Assembly (NCBI GenBank): GCA_023213395.1
Contig: CM041465.1
Location: 107,515,741 to 107,579,740, forward strand
DNA: 64,000 nt
Direction of reading: 5' to 3'
DNA from: Cycas panzhihuaensis
Lineage: Eukaryota > Cycadophyta
The translations under genes were made by a program, and so were the position numbers. This document shows positions 33,917 to 46,736 of this stretch, piece after piece. The notes below the pieces were generated by a model, which saw nothing but the letters and a program-made list of their open reading frames with translations, ran no database searches and had not been told where the DNA came from. The first letter of the stretch is position 1; the number at the start of each line of letters is the position of its first letter.

Positions 33917-35214
33917 TCACGCATAAAACTTCTTAAGGAACTTCCCATTAATAACTTTCTCAAATTCAAGCCCTTCCAGGGTGGCTATCCTGTAGGCACC
34001 ATTATCGAGGGATTCGATAATGACGAAGGGACCAACCCATCGGGGTTTGAACTTGGTCAAACGGTCATGGAGATACTCGAGCTTGAGGACATAGTCCCTA
34101 GGAAACAAAGGGAGGGGACGAAGGCATTTATCGTAGGCCCTTTGTGAGTAGGCTTTGGATGCTAGGTTAACCTGATAGGCGGCTAAGCGTCTCTCATCCA
34201 AAGCTTCGAGGTCCAAGAAGTAGCTCGACGGATCGACTCTTCGTCGATGAAACCTCGAAGGGAGACTCGCAAGGAAGGAATCTCCACCTCCAGCGGGAGT
34301 ACCACCTCAGTACCGTAGACTAGGGAGAATGGGGTCATTCCCGTGGCGGAACGGATAGAGGTGCGGTAAGCCCACAAGGTGGAGGGCAACTAAATGTGCT
34401 AATCCTTTTGGGATTGAGCAATGGTTTTCTTGAGGATATTGACAAGGGTCTTATTGAAAGACTCCACTTGGCCATTTGCTTGAGGGTAGTAAGGGGAGGA
34501 AGTCTTGTGAGAAATTTTAAACTTCTCACAAAGCTCATCCATCTCCTTATTACAGAAAAGAGTTCCATTATCCGTGATTAGGACGTCTAGAATTCTGAAA
34601 CGGCAAATGATGTGCTGGTAGACGAACGTGGCAATCGTTTTACCAGGGGTAGTGATCAAGGGGATGGCCTCCGCCCATTTGGTAAAATACTCCGTGGCAG
34701 TCAAGATAAACTTGTGCTGCAACGACGAAGGTGGGGAGAGAGCCCCAATGAGGTCTAGTCCCCACTGAGCGAAGGGCCATGGCGAAACAATGGTATGCAG
34801 GGCCTCAGAAGGCACGTGGGAAATGTTAGCATGTTCCTGACATCGCCGACATTTTAGAGCAAAGGTGTGAGCGTCCTTAAAGAGGGATGGCCAAAAACAG
34901 CCCACGCGGAGGATCCTCTGAGCCATAGACTGGCCCCTAGTGTGACCTCCACAAATGCCATGATGGCATTCGTGGAGTACCTGGTCAGCATCGTCAGTAG
35001 TGACGCAGCGGAGGAGGATCCCATCGAAGGACCTCTTGTACAATACTTCGTCCACGAGGAGGTATTGCCTGGCAGAAGTTCGGATGCGAGATCTAACTTT
35101 ACTACTAGCATTGGGGCAGTATTGCTGCTGCGTAGGATACCGCACTATGTCCCCGTACCACTCATTGTCGATGAGCGGATGGGGAGAAGCTCCTGATCGC
35201 CAAGATAGACTCAT
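33917..35214 (-). pseudogene. Integrase of element C
   Basis: 271 codons are open at 34,399-35,214. Order: H-H-C-C zinc module (HECHHGICGGHT, later CRRCQEH), first Asp in GLDLIGAL, second Asp in VLITDNGT, Glu in QANGQVESFNK, with D-x-35-E-like spacing. After a stop the chain continues through [14 protein letters not shown] (34,183-34,389) and a C-terminal part at 33,917-34,216 with LKLEYLHDRL, RWVGPFVI and the terminal FLKKFYA. The catalytic triad is intact, which is unusual in this window; the frame breaks at about 34,390 and 34,200 still make the whole gene non-functional. Confidence 0.9.
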
Positions 35215-35352
35215 CGGGAGAGAGTCGCCAACGAGAGCACCAAAGGAGTTAGGGATAGGGGCGTCCGCGAGTTGCTACCACTATCATTCCTTCTTTGATT
35301 TCCGTTAACGATATGGAGGTCGACCTCGAGTAGGACTACCAACGACCTACCC

Positions 35353-36640
35353 CTACCACAAATTTGAACGAGTTAATAAGTATCGCAAGGGATTGGATTG
35401 AACGATCACCTTGGTAGTGTTGCTAAGAAAGTAGTGCCTGAAATTCTTAGTCGCATGGACCAAGGAGAGGCACTCCTTCTCGGTGGGAGAATAGTTAAGC
35501 TCAGCAGCCATGAGAGTGCGACTGATGAAATATATAGCTCTCTGCCTCGAGTCATCCTCCCGAGCAAGCATAGCGCCCAAGGATCTGGCCGAGGTGTATA
35601 GGATGAAGGGCCCATCGACCTGGGAGGCGCCAACGTAGGAGCCAAGCCGTGGCTTCCTTGAGTCCTTCGTAGGCCTTTTGGGTCTTGTCAGACTAGGCAA
35701 AAGGAGCTCCCTTCTTCAATAGGTTTGTGAGGGGTTTAGCACTCATAGTGAAATCAGTTAAGAAGCGCTTAAGAAAACCAAGCCTCCCTAGAAACGACTT
35801 AATCTGCCGTTGAGTTCTAGGTGGCGGCATGTCAAGGATTGCCCTGACTTTGTCAGGGTCGATCTGAATTCCTTATTTGGATACAAGGAACCCAAGGAGT
35901 TTACCCGAGGTAACGACGAACACACACTTGAGCGGATTTAGACTGGTGTGATACTTGCGGCATCGCGAGAAGATGGCGCGCAAGTCGGAAGGATGATGGG
36001 CCCTAGCGCAGGAGAGACCCATCATATCGTCCATGAAGACCTCCAATGAGTCATTAATGAGGTCATGGAAGATAAAATACATGGCTCTTTGGTAAGTAGC
36101 ACCTGCATTCTTAAGGCCAAAGGGCATCGCCTTATAGGCGAAGGTACCCTAAGGAGTAGTGAAGACCATCTTATGGCAGTCTTCGGGAGAGATATGAATT
36201 TGGTTATAGCCGGAGAAGCCGTCCATTAGGGACATCACTTCAAATCTGGCGGTGTGATCGATGATTTGATCGAGGAAGGGTAACGGGAAATTGTCCTTAG
36301 GACAAGCATTATTGATGTCGTGAAAGTCGATGCATATACGGATTGCCTGCTCTTTTAGCAACGGAACAATATTAGAGACCCACTTAGGGTAGTCAATGGA
36401 AGTAATAAGCCTGAAGATCCAAAAGCTTCTCAACCTCCATTTTGACGGTGGCAGAGAGCTTCGGGTGAAGGGGACGTTGCTTCTGGCGCACAGGGCAGGC
36501 GCCAGGAAGAGTGGTGAGGTTATGGGTGACAATCGAGGGGTCGATTCCCTTCATGTCAGCATAATCCCACATGAAAACGTCTTGGAACTCCCGGAATGTA
36601 AGGGAGTACTCCTTATCTCATCGTGAGCATTCCAACCCGA
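35353..36640 (-). pseudogene. Reverse transcriptase and RNase H of element C
   Basis: RT blocks in order: RICIDFHDINNACPKDNF, SLMDGFSGYNQIHI (36,149-36,532), MPFGLKNAGATYQRAM, VFMDDMMGLS (35,873-36,127, the F-M-D-D catalytic box), then SFLGRLGFLKRF. RNase H follows at 35,353-35,700 with LNYSPTEKECLSLVHATKNF, as in ordinary gypsy pol. Upstream, KGIDPSIVTHNL marks the RT entry as in A. The frame breaks at several points. Between this RNase H and integrase there is no room for the extra RNase H; that domain sits at 29.7-30.2 kb instead. Confidence 0.9.
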
Positions 36641-37163
36641 CCTTAATGACCTTGCCTGTGGCCAAGATCAGATCTTGGGTTGCCCCCATGCACATGGCAT
36701 TGCCTCCTCAAGTGGAGAGGGCAAGATCAACAGAAGAGGAGGAACAGAGACGGATCGATCCGCAAGCGTGATCCGATCACGAGGATCTTCCGATAACCAA
36801 GCCGTGGTGACTAGAAGGCGTGTTAGGCGCAAGGCCCGCTAGGGTGCTCAAGCTGTCATTATCCTCGAAATAATCCACCCCATGGATGACCTTACTCGAG
36901 TAGAGGAAGCATCGAGGAGTAAGAGCAACGGACCGTGATGGCCATCGGGTTGCTCAACTTCCTCGTGGAATCAAGGAAAACCAGAAGAGGCTCCTGAAGA
37001 AGCGAAAGGCAATTCCTCAAAGCCATTACCTACTGTGGGGTAATGAAAAGAAGAATCGGCGACGGCATGTCGACACGAGTGATGACGTGTGACACGCATG
37101 AGTCGCTAGCCTCACCAATGACAGAGGTTCTAGATGGGGATCTAGAACAAGGCAAAGCGACTT

Positions 37164-37760
37164 TCATCGGGCGCGGAGGAAAGAGACGGGGTGAAGACAA
37201 TCCTCGTCTTCATCGAGCGACTCATCATCACTAAACGAAGTAAGGTACCCGTAACTCCCAACGCCAATAGGGGCAAACTGCGTGAGACTAGGGGGAGAAG
37301 ACGCGGGGTCTTCTTCGGATGGGTTAGGTATATCAATAGAGCAAGCCGAGGCATGGGCACATGAACCTTGGTTTGCTGAACTGGTGGAATGAGTTTGTTT
37401 GGTAAATGGGCGTTCACGGGGAATCACTTTCATTCGTCCGTCATGGACGAATTTAAGTTGTCCCCAAAGAGTCAAGCACACGGCTCCCATTTGGTCGAGC
37501 CATGGACGACCTAGAAGAAGGTTGTAATCCATGTCAACGTCGAGGACTACAATGTCGGCAAGAATGGTCTTGCCCTAAAGGGTGTTTAATCGCGATGTAA
37601 CCCAAAGGGTCTTCGCTACCATCATAACCTTAGCATCGCCAGGAACGGTTCCAAGGCGTAAATACCAAGCTCTTGCATGACACACAAGGGCATGGCATCG
37701 ATGTAAGAACCATTGTCGACAACAAGATCAAGGGTACAATCAAGGATCGATGATGATGGT
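37164..37760 (-). pseudogene. Aspartic protease of element C
   Basis: LDLVVDNGSYIDAMPL at about 37,690-37,740 is the D-N-G-S active site of Tat-type proteases. The open frame 37,164-37,532 continues with YNLLLGRPWLDQMGAVCL and QLKFVHDGRMK, the conserved block after the active site. The two pieces are in different frames. Confidence 0.82.
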
Positions 37761-38447
37761 GAATGGGAAGTTCCACTGACGTTCCCTTTCACCAGCGGGA
37801 GGAAGATCCTTAGGGTCAAATGAGATAACGGGCCCACAACCTTGGGTGACACCCAAAACATGGACAGGCGCATCACTTGATCCTAAAGCTTCCAGGAGGA
37901 GGGCCCGCTGGTCAGGACAACTCCTCAGAACGTCCATCAAGGACATTCCTGCGGTGACCATATGAAGCTCGTCCACGATGGAGAAGGGCTTACCCTTCCT
38001 GGTAGGTTGGGTAAGTGCCCTTCAGAAATTATAATGACCTGGGCATACAGGAATAGCCTTGGGAAAGAGAGGGACTTCCGGAGGAAGGTTCTCTGGAAGA
38101 GGGTCAGAAGGAGTGGAAGAACAAGAAGCTCCCACTGCTTCCTTGGTGGCTTGAGATCGCGTAAGGGCGTAAGTAGGAGTTGCTTCAAGCAACTAGATCA
38201 CCTTCTTCCCCCTGTTCCAAGGTCGCGAAGGTGACAGGGTGTGATAGCTAGGAGAACAAGAGGAGGAAGACAAGTTCCGGGCGCCCTTCCCTTTATCGTG
38301 GGAAGGACGAGGATCAGGCGATCTTCCTCATGTTCAGTTGTTCTTGGTTTGGGTGTTGCGATCGCGTTCCCCATGTTTAGGGAACGGATCCTTATGAACT
38401 GGTTGATCCAAATTAGGCCTTGAGGCCCGTTTGGGGGAAGAATCACG

Positions 38448-40519
38448 TCAAGGGGCATCCTTTGGATGCTGGGCTCTACAACGCGAATCATCGTGGAAGC
38501 ACTCCCCATGAATGGAGCACCACTTCTTCTCAAGCGGAGGGTCAGACCTTCTCGCTTGAGAGGACTGGGCATTTCCATTCCTAGGGAGAGGAGCTTGGGT
38601 AGTTTGTTGGACTTGTTTGTTGAATGTAGGAGATGAAGGAGCTTGAAGCTTGAGTTCCTTCATCGTACGCTCGAATGAGCGTATGGCTGATGTGAGAGGG
38701 TCCAAAGTCCTCTCAGTCAGATGAGAGGAGGACTAGGTAGGTTGTGAAGGTTTAGTATCCTTGGTTGGGGGTGGTGCCTCACGGCGTTGTAATGGCTTAA
38801 GAGGTTTCTTGAGACCAGCTTGGATCTCAATAGCCTCCAACGCCAAACACTTGGCAATCGCAGAGTCACATGTGGTTGCCCCCATCTTGAGGACTTCCAC
38901 ATGAACTTCGGGACGAAGTGCGTTGACGAAAAGGTCTCGCTTCAGCTCCTCGAGCAATGTTGCCTTAGTGGAGTGAAGCAAGTCGTGGAATCGCCGCACA
39001 AAGTCACGATTCATCTCATCGTAACCTTGTTTGAGCGAAAGAAGCGACTTCATTCCACTCTCGAATAGACGGGCTACATCAAAATAGTTGATGAACTCAT
39101 CCACCAATTACTGGAATGAATGGATAGAATGCGCAGGGAGACGGTAGAACCACTTGAGGGCGTCGCCCTGCAAGGATCGCGGGAATAATTTCATTAAAAT
39201 GTGGTCGTAAGCCCAGTAATTGATGCATGCCATAGAAAAACTACGCATATGCTCCGCCGGGTCTTGCGACGAAGTTCCATCGAATCTAGGAACTTCAGGG
39301 GGATGAGGCAGTAAGTTAGTCCTTAATGCCTCGATGGAAAGAGGGGTTGACCTAAAGTCCATGAAGGGGCGTGCCCTTGCCTGAGCCATAGGATCAACGA
39401 ATGTCAAAGTAGGTAATGCACAAGAAGCAGATGGGGGTGGGACACCCATCCCTCCTTGAGGAAACGCCTTCGAAAAGAGGCGTGGGGGTAGGTGCCTTGG
39501 AAGGGAGTCGGGTTCCCTTATGAAGGCACAACGGATGGAATTACATTGGAAGATGGGCAAGAGGGATGCGGAACCGGGTTTTGCCCATATGGGCCACCCG
39601 TAGGTGGAGCGACCCCATATGGGTGTAGTGGATCCACCGCATAAGCAGGAGATGGCTTCCTCTACCACCGCCTCAAGGTTGAGAAGTATACCCTTGGGGA
39701 ACGTAGAAGGAAGCACCAACGTATTGGGCTTAAGGATGTGTGGGAGCAGATCCCACATGACTAGTAGTTGGGATGCTAGTAGGACCCAGCCTCTTAGGAG
39801 CAACATGTGCCGATTAGGGATGGCACATTGATTTGGTTAGGAACGGGTATGCTAACCTTCAATTAAGGGAAAGACACACCACGGGGAGATCCTGAAATAT
39901 TAGGACCTCGATGAGGAATGGAAGGTGCAACACGTGCCCCCATTGCGGGAATAGGAAGCGAGTGGGACACACATGTAGGCACAAAGGGATTTGTTGTCAA
40001 AGGAAGAGAAGATGAGGATGAGGCATGCGGGGGAGGAGCGGAAGAAGAAGGGGCTCCTCCATGAAGGGCACCCTCAAGCCATCCAGGACGTGGTTGCAAG
40101 CGTGTCGCACAGCAACACTCATTAAGAGCTTCAACTACGTCAACAGGAGGAGTCCCTACATACTCGTAAGAGGTAATGGGGACCTCAAACAAAGTAGGTT
40201 CCTCGGAATACTCCTCATAAGAGTCGCCAACTACGTGGCAAGTCTCAAGAGGAACGGATCCTTCTACGGCGTGGGTAGAGGGATGGACATCAAGTGAGAG
40301 GTGTTGGTCATTTGGGTAATAAAGGGGGTCGTCACCCTCTTGGGTGGACCCGAGAATAGAAGAAGGAAAGGCATGGGTTTCCAAGGTTGAAGTGTGGTAG
40401 GCCCAATCAGAAGAGTATCCCTCCATAGTCAGATCAGAATCTGACGAAGGAAGAAGGCGATACTCGGGGTCTTCTAACAATGGAGGTAGACCGCGCAAAC
40501 GACGCGAGAAGCGTCGCAT
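38448..40519 (-). pseudogene. gag of element C
   Basis: Starts at ATG 40,519 (MRRFSRRLRGLPPLLEDPEY, open for 218 codons to 39,863). After frame breaks it continues at 39,108-39,806, where PRFDGTSSQDPAEHMRSF and GDALKWFYRLPAHSI form the retrotransposon gag domain, then 38,733-39,107. The last open piece (38,448-38,705) contains WCSIHGECFHDDSRC, a C-x2-H-x4-H-x4-C knuckle. The protein would form the particle and bind RNA. The start matches the decayed start of A at 49,179, where codon 3 is now TGA. Confidence 0.88.
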
Positions 40520-40660
40520 GCAAAATCAACCAACAATGTTAGGGAAAAAGAGAGGGTACACGTGTTGGGGGCTGCCCAACTTGGAGATCGAAATAGGTAT
40601 AAAAGGATCACAAGAAGGTAGTGAAACCAACGGAAGAGAGCGAAAACTAGCTCCCTTACT

Positions 40661-40683
40661 GGTAGTCCCCAGCAAGGTCGCCA
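40661..40683 (-). other. Primer binding site of element C
   Basis: The element strand reads TGGCGACCTTGCTGGGGAC, one base after the 5' LTR end. TGGCGAC...GCTGGGGAC is the style of site seen in Tat/Ogre elements; the tRNA species cannot be fixed by eye. Confidence 0.8.
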
Positions 40684-40684
40684 G

Positions 40685-43252
40685 TGGACGCGCGTCTATG
40701 GGATAGCTACCTAACTAATAGGTGTGGTGAGAGTGGGTGGTGATACAACTGAAGGCGGAACCTATAAGAAAAATAGTTACCATGCAGAGCACCCCGTGCG
40801 CCAGAGCATGAGTTCGGGATCTGCAATGGAGTATGGCTACTATCGAGTGATCCTCCACCACTTCAAATAACGGTAAAGGTGTGCGGGACAAACCCGGGTT
40901 GACCTAGGGGCAGGACCCTCCCACCCTTGGATGGCCAGAAGGGGAAGGAGGAGATCCAAAGAGAATAGGCCAGGAGTGTGCCTACACAAACTAACCGGGT
41001 ACACAAGCGACACGGGAGGCAAGGAACTTGTGCAGCTAAGAGGAGGAGAGGAAAGGTAGAGAAGGGGGGTTCCTACGACCTTTCCTATAGGTAGCAAAAA
41101 TGCGTGTAAGGAAACAAACGAAACATAACCAAATACAAAACCAAATTTCCCTTTTACTCTTCGATGTTTTAATTACTAAGAAGAAACCAAAGGAAAAAAA
41201 GGTAGCAAGGTAGGGCAAGACGTGCACCTGGACCGAGGGCGTGCGTGACGAAGGCCTTCTCGAAAGGGCACCAAGCTACTCCACGCGATGCGTAGATGCA
41301 GAATGATGCAGCGGACGGAAAGGGAGCTTCCTTACCTTCCCCAGAAAATCAAATGCGATGCCAAAGAAAGGAAGGGAGCAAAAGCTAGTAAATGAGGAAA
41401 GTACGAAAGTATAATGAATACAAGGGTGCTTACCAGCAACGGGACTAACGGACGATATCCTCCGCGCTCCCCCAAATACCTGCAAGCAATGGCAATCTCT
41501 GCCTTCCCGGAGGAAGGACACTAACATGCAATACAAGATTCTAACAATATATGCCTAAATAGTATAAATGTGAATCTAAATACCCATGCGTTAGTGCCAA
41601 TCCAATAATGAAAGTACATAAAAGAGAATAACCAAAGTGAAAGCAAATGATCCAGAAGTCTTGAGTGGCCCACCTCCTCAAGAATGATGCCCTAACCTCC
41701 CCCCAAGAGCCACAAGGTAGCAAGGGCAAGGCCAAGAGCAAGGGCTGGAAAATGGCAACAAAGGGGCAAAGAGAGGCCCAAGAAAACCTACGGCGAACCG
41801 GGATGCTATGGGGAGAAAGTCGGGCAGCCGGGAAGAGAGTTAGGCAAAGACTAGTGGTTGGGACTCATGTAAGTTGCCTAAACCTGAGCAAAGGTCCCCA
41901 AATTAGCACTGCAACTTGTGACAACGTTGGTTTCGGCGGCCAAAAGAGGGCCTACAAACCCTTGTTTGCAAGCCAAGGGCAGCACAGGGCAAGAGGGAGG
42001 CTTTGGAGGGCTTAGAGCCACTTAGGGAGCGTGGAAGGTGGTACGAAATCCACCCAGCTTCTTCCCAAAGCCTATGCCAACCCTCAACGCCGTTGCCTTG
42101 AGCAGCAAACGCAGGTAAGAGGCACAAAAGCAGTGGCAAAACAACCCACTAAAAGGAAAGGAACAAACTCACAAGGACGAGCAAGGAGCAGGCAAGATAT
42201 AGCATTAATATCATAAAGAAAATAATGTAAATCAAGAGATACCTGAGTGAGGGAGGCAAGAGACTTGCCTCAGCTAAGGAGCAGTGAAGAGGGGATGAGA
42301 AATCAACCCATATCTGAAGTACAGCAGGTTTGAGACCCTGCTGAAGAGATGTGAAGGGAAACCCCTGCGCTTGGAGCACTTGTGGACTGCCTGGGCAAAG
42401 ATCAATTGGAACCACTCCAAGGGGCCCTCTCTAAGGTGTATGAGGGGCTGGGAGAATGTCCTAGCCACACCAAAGGAGAGCAGGGCGCTGTAGGAGGGAT
42501 GCAGGTCTAGCGATAGAAGCAGAACAACAGGGAACAGTAGAGCAGAATGTTGTTTCCTTGAAGAGCAATTCCAAAGTGAGCAAAAGAATCCCCCAAAAGT
42601 GAGTAAAAAATGGCTTAAGTACTCAGACCAAACCCTAAAGCGAGTGATTAGGGCAAATGAGAGAATTAAGTTAGAGCCACGTGGCGCTTCACAATAACAA
42701 TGCGAAATTGCCACCACGGATTTTAAAAATAAATTATGACAACAGATCACGCAAATTCATGCAGATCACGAATATTCTGGTGATACCGTGGAAATTCCAG
42801 CGGTACGAACCCAGAGGCAAAATCAGCCCTACCAAATTTAGTCAGGCGCTTGACCAAAAGGTCCAATGGGGGGTTAAGACACCTACCCGGGGGTAAACAA
42901 GCCAAAAAATAGGTCCAACAGAGCAAAAATAGGGCTCAACCAGGGTGGCAAGTTGACCAAACGATGACGGGTCATCACACGGGCGGAGGTGGCGCAAACT
43001 AAGTGGATCTTGGAGCGAGGAGGGCAGATGCGGGAAGTGAAGTGGCCACCAGGGTGCCACACTCGCTGGGAGTGTGCCCCTGCTATAGTCGTCATAGGCT
43101 AAAATACATGTAGATGAGGACAAAGTTGCCTACAAAGCCATACACATGAAGACATGCAAGCAAGCACTCATCAAATGAAAGCGATGACAATGCGAGAAAC
43201 ATACCTGCACTTACCTGAGCCGGTAATTCTCAGATCACGGAAGTCGGAAGCA
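40685..43252 (-). repeat. Element C 5' LTR (right copy)
   Basis: 2,568 bp, pairs with 26,778-29,336. On the element strand TGCTTCCGACTTCC...GCGCGTCCA. It is the promoter copy: it has GCCACGTGGC (42,676-42,685) and AAACCCTAA (42,630-42,638). Confidence 0.93.
42630..42685 (-). promoter_or_regulatory. G-box palindrome and telo-box in the LTR of C
   Basis: GCCACGTGGC holds a G-box (CACGTG); AAACCCTAA matches the plant telo-box. Both are in the left LTR too (28,722-28,782). E keeps GCCACGTGGC at 62,659-62,668, while A has CCATGTGG, a C-to-T change of the CpG in the box. Confidence 0.55.
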
Positions 43253-44700
43253 GCTTAGCCATGGCTAAATCCTATAGCCATGTCGGTTGTGGGGAGGAAA
43301 TGGCATAAATTGTGGGGTCCTCAATATGATCGGTGCTATTACCAAGTGTAGATGAAGGCAACCTTGAGAGAGCATCTGCCACAATGTTATCTTTCCCCTT
43401 TTTATATGTGATTGTAAAATAAAAAACTTAGAGACGGTTGACCCATTTTGCCTGCTCTTCTGAGAGGACTGGTTGATCTAGTAAATGACGAAGGCTACGA
43501 TGATCAATGAGGATAGTGAATTTAGAACCAAGTAGATACTGTTGCCACTTGTCAACAAAGATGTAGGATGGCCCGTGATTTCTTTTTGATAGGTGAAAAG
43601 TCTACACTCATGATCTTTCAGTTTTCGACTTTCGAAGGCAATGGGGTGGAAGTCTTGCATTAAGACCGCACCTAATCCAAACCTAGAGGCATCACATTCT
43701 AATTGGAAAGGCCAAGAAAAGTTAGGGGAGGCCAAGACTGGGGTGGTTTTTATGACCTCCTTTAAATGGAGGAAGGCCTCATTAGCTGAGGGGATCCACT
43801 AGAAGGAATCCTTTCGAAGTAAGTGGGTTAAGGGAGTGGTTAGGGTGGCATAATTTCGAATGAACCATCGATAGAATCCAGTAAGTCCTAGGAAAACCCG
43901 CAATTGGGTCAGGGTTTTTGGGGTTGGCCAATTAGTGATGACAGAGATTTTATGAGGATCTACCTAAACCCCTGCAAAGGATATAATATGCCCAAGGTAC
44001 TGTAATTCAGATTTCCCAAATTCACATTTAGAGAGCTTAGCATATAGTTTATTCTCAGCTGGGATTTGAAGGACTATTTCTAGATGTGGGATATGAGCTA
44101 GCATGTTTAAGCTATAGATAAGAATATCGTCAAAGAAGATGATGATAAATTTTCATAAATATGGGAAAACGATCTTGTTCATGAGGGCCTAAAAGGTGGA
44201 CAGAGTATTACATAGGCTAAAGGGCATGACCTGGAACTTAAAATGGCCATGGTGGATTTAGAAAGCTATTTTATGTTGATTTTCTAGCAAGATGGGGATT
44301 TGGTAGTATCTCGACTATAAATTATGTTTGGTGAAAATTGTAGCACCATGGATTTCATCTAACATATCATCGATTCGTGGTGTGGGAAACTTATTTTTTA
44401 TGGTGATTTTATTGAGCGTACAATAGTCAACACAAAGTCAGAAAGAGCCATCCTTCTTGCGATCTAAGATGATGGGTGCCTCATACGGGCTTTTACTAGG
44501 TTGGATGATATCCATGTCCAACAATTCCCGCATGATTTTTTCATTTCATTTTTTTGAAAATAGGAATTTCTATATGGTCGAAGGCTTATCGAGTTGTGCG
44601 AACTTTGTAACTCAATAGTATGGTAAAAGCCTTGATCAGGTGGGGGGCTAGTAGGTAACGGAGCAAATACAGGTTGGTATCAATCTAATACTTGCTAGAT
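43253..44700 (-). pseudogene. Reverse transcriptase and RNase H of element B
   Basis: On the element strand the region near 44,110-44,160 reads IIIFFDDILIYS, the F-D-D catalytic box of gypsy RT. The open frame 43,478-43,735 begins RNase H with FQLECDASRFGLGAVLMQ and AFESRKLKDHECR, and the RNase H/connection region then reaches DNIVADALSRLP. The frame is broken in several places. The chain is cut at 43,252 by C and resumes at 26,777 with the integrase zinc module. Confidence 0.85.
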
Positions 44701-44724
44701 ATCAGGGTGGATACCCGAGGGGGC

Positions 44725-45351
44725 CTAGATATGGTTAAGACGAACAATATATCCGATGTTACCATTGAGTTGGCAACGCATTTGTGAGGGTGAGATTACT
44801 TTGTTTGGGGGGGCTTGCATCCCATAAAGTTTATGAGAGCGACCCATGTGATCTTTGAACATAATGAAGGGGGCCATGGGTGAGTTATTGGTGCTATAAG
44901 TCCCTAGAGTCTGGAGCCATTGTATGCCAAGAATTGCATCTGACCCGCCTATGGATAGGGCATAAAAATCAGAGACAAGGGTATATGAGCCAATGTGGAC
45001 CGTGAGGTTTTTTATTGTTCCCACACAATGGAGTGTGTGATGACCAGTTAAGGAGTAGGTGAAGCTAGTTTTAGGTTCTATGTAAAGGTTCAATTGGTGG
45101 GAAATGGAGATGTCGATGAAATTTAGCGATGCACCACCATCAATCAAAATGGTAATTAGGGTTTTCCTAAGTATTCCTTTGACTCGAAGTGGTTCAGGAC
45201 ATGCAATGGAGGTAATTATGGATAAGGAAACTTCAGGCTCAGGGTTTGGGGGGAACTCATCAGCAGGGTGGTCATGGGGTTCATCATCATATTCATGCTC
45301 AGTATCAGGGTCATCATCCGAGGGTAAGTCTGGGTCAATTATGAAGACCAT
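44725..45351 (-). pseudogene. Aspartic protease of element B
   Basis: 208 codons open. ILIDGGASLNFID carries the active site, with Gly where family members have Ser or Thr (D-S/T-G), probably a decay change that would inactivate it. The flap and C-terminal part include DAILGIQWLQTLG. The N-terminal part (MVFIIDPDLPSDDDPD) is an acidic linker from gag. Confidence 0.82.
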
Positions 45352-46370
45352 CTTCCTAGCTTTACAGATTCTATTATGACCAATGGTCCATTTTTAAGAA
45401 CATTATATATATAGACCGGCTTCTCGACACGTTGTGCGTCTATAGGAGTGATGTAGATGGACTTCGATGATGATTCCTCAGTGCGCTGCTCGAGAGATGT
45501 AGCTGGGGTGTCCTCTGGTCGTGGGCGTGATCGTGGTCTCTGGGACCAGGCCATATCAACTTGTTAGGATCGTGAAAACCATGTGGAGTCTTGTCTAAAT
45601 GAAGGAGGCCTTTCTACAACAAATTCTACTTCTACTACTTTAGCTATATTAATTGCATCCTTTAGAGTGGATAAGGAGACTGTCTTCAAGCACATTTGGA
45701 TACGTTCTTTAAGTTTAAACATGTACGTATCTATCTCTATCTGTTTATCAAGTTGCTGATCAACTCGATTACGTAAAGATTAGAATTCATCCGTGTAGAC
45801 TTCAATAGAGGATACTTGCTTTAAACGTGTTAGCTGTGTAAAAAAAAATTGACTCCAAGTGTCTTCATACTGCTCGAAAAAATAGGTAGAGAAGTGTGCC
45901 CAAGATTGGCTGGAGGGGTACTCTCATTTCTACCATCGGAATCAATGATATGCCTTCCCATCTAAGTGAATGGAAGCAAATGTAAGTTACTCATTTACTG
46001 ACATTAGGTTGAGTGCAAAGTAAGACTCTAGTTTGCTAATCCAACTTCGTGCACTATCCCTATTGAGATCTGGATCAAATGTGGGTATGTTGATCTTGTG
46101 ATGGAATGGTTGTTGCTGACATGGAGGCGGAGGCACAATTTGTTGCTATGCGGGACCAACTGGTGGTGGAGGAGAGAAGCTGTTCAACCTCTTAATTACA
46201 TCTTGGACATTAGCATGAGATGCTAGGTTTTGCAATTATGAGCTAAAGTCTGTGTGCATGGTAGCTACTTCATTTTTAAGCTCATTATATATGTGGTTGA
46301 GATCCTCATTAATTTTATGGACTTTAGTCTCGAGTATCGAGATTTTGTCACTATTGCTTTGAGGATCCAT
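45352..46370 (-). pseudogene. gag of element B
   Basis: ATG at 46,370 (MDPQSNSDKISILETKVHKI, a coiled-coil-like start). The gag domain reads HKINIPTFDPDLNRDSARSW, ISKLESYFALN and AYHWF, followed by a C-terminal basic/SR-rich part at 45,339-45,554. Stops (several TAG) split it. The remnant F at 60,818 shares HKINI..FDP.LNRD, so the two are relatives. Confidence 0.82.
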
Positions 46371-46736
46371 AGAGAAAGGGCGTAAAGAGGGGAGAATAAG
46401 TAGAAAGAAGGGGAATGAATGAAGTGGGAAAGATCAAGAAAGAACGAGACATAAGAAAAAGGGGGTTGTTAAGGGAAAGAGAGGGGGGAATATGGGGGTT
46501 ATGGGGTGTCTATAGCCTGTTGACCCCAAAGAAAGTTACACAATAAGATATCGAGTTCTTTCAACAGTTCAAAAAAGATTGTGAAGTGTGGGGGGGAGGA
46601 GAAGAGGTGGGACCCACTGGTGACTAGGTACTAAAAATTGAGAAAATTTATAGTATATACCAACCTAGTACAAATTGACCAGTACGATGTGCTGATCAAA
46701 ATGAGGTATATACCTGTAAGGGTAAATTTTCTCATT

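Larger units (their letters stand above)
26778..43252 (-). mobile_element. Element C: Tat-like Ty3/gypsy retrotransposon, innermost
   Basis: A 16.5-kb element with LTRs of 2,559 and 2,568 bp, inserted between the RNase H and integrase of B. The order on the minus strand is LTR, primer site, gag, protease, RT, RNase H, integrase, then a 4.5-kb 3' region with an antisense gene and a second RNase H, then LTR. It is the best preserved copy: integrase is open over 271 codons, GC content is higher and CpG is retained. LTRs differ by about 6% over the first 400 bp by eye. The flanks are GTTAG and GCTTAG, an imperfect target duplication. It belongs to the same broad lineage as A but a different LTR family. 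Confidence 0.93.

Noticed and set aside
40840-42750. Several 60-158-codon frames on both strands
   Set aside because: They are within the LTR of C; counterparts exist in the left LTR (26,933-28,688) but contain no recognisable domain and differ in frame and length between copies.
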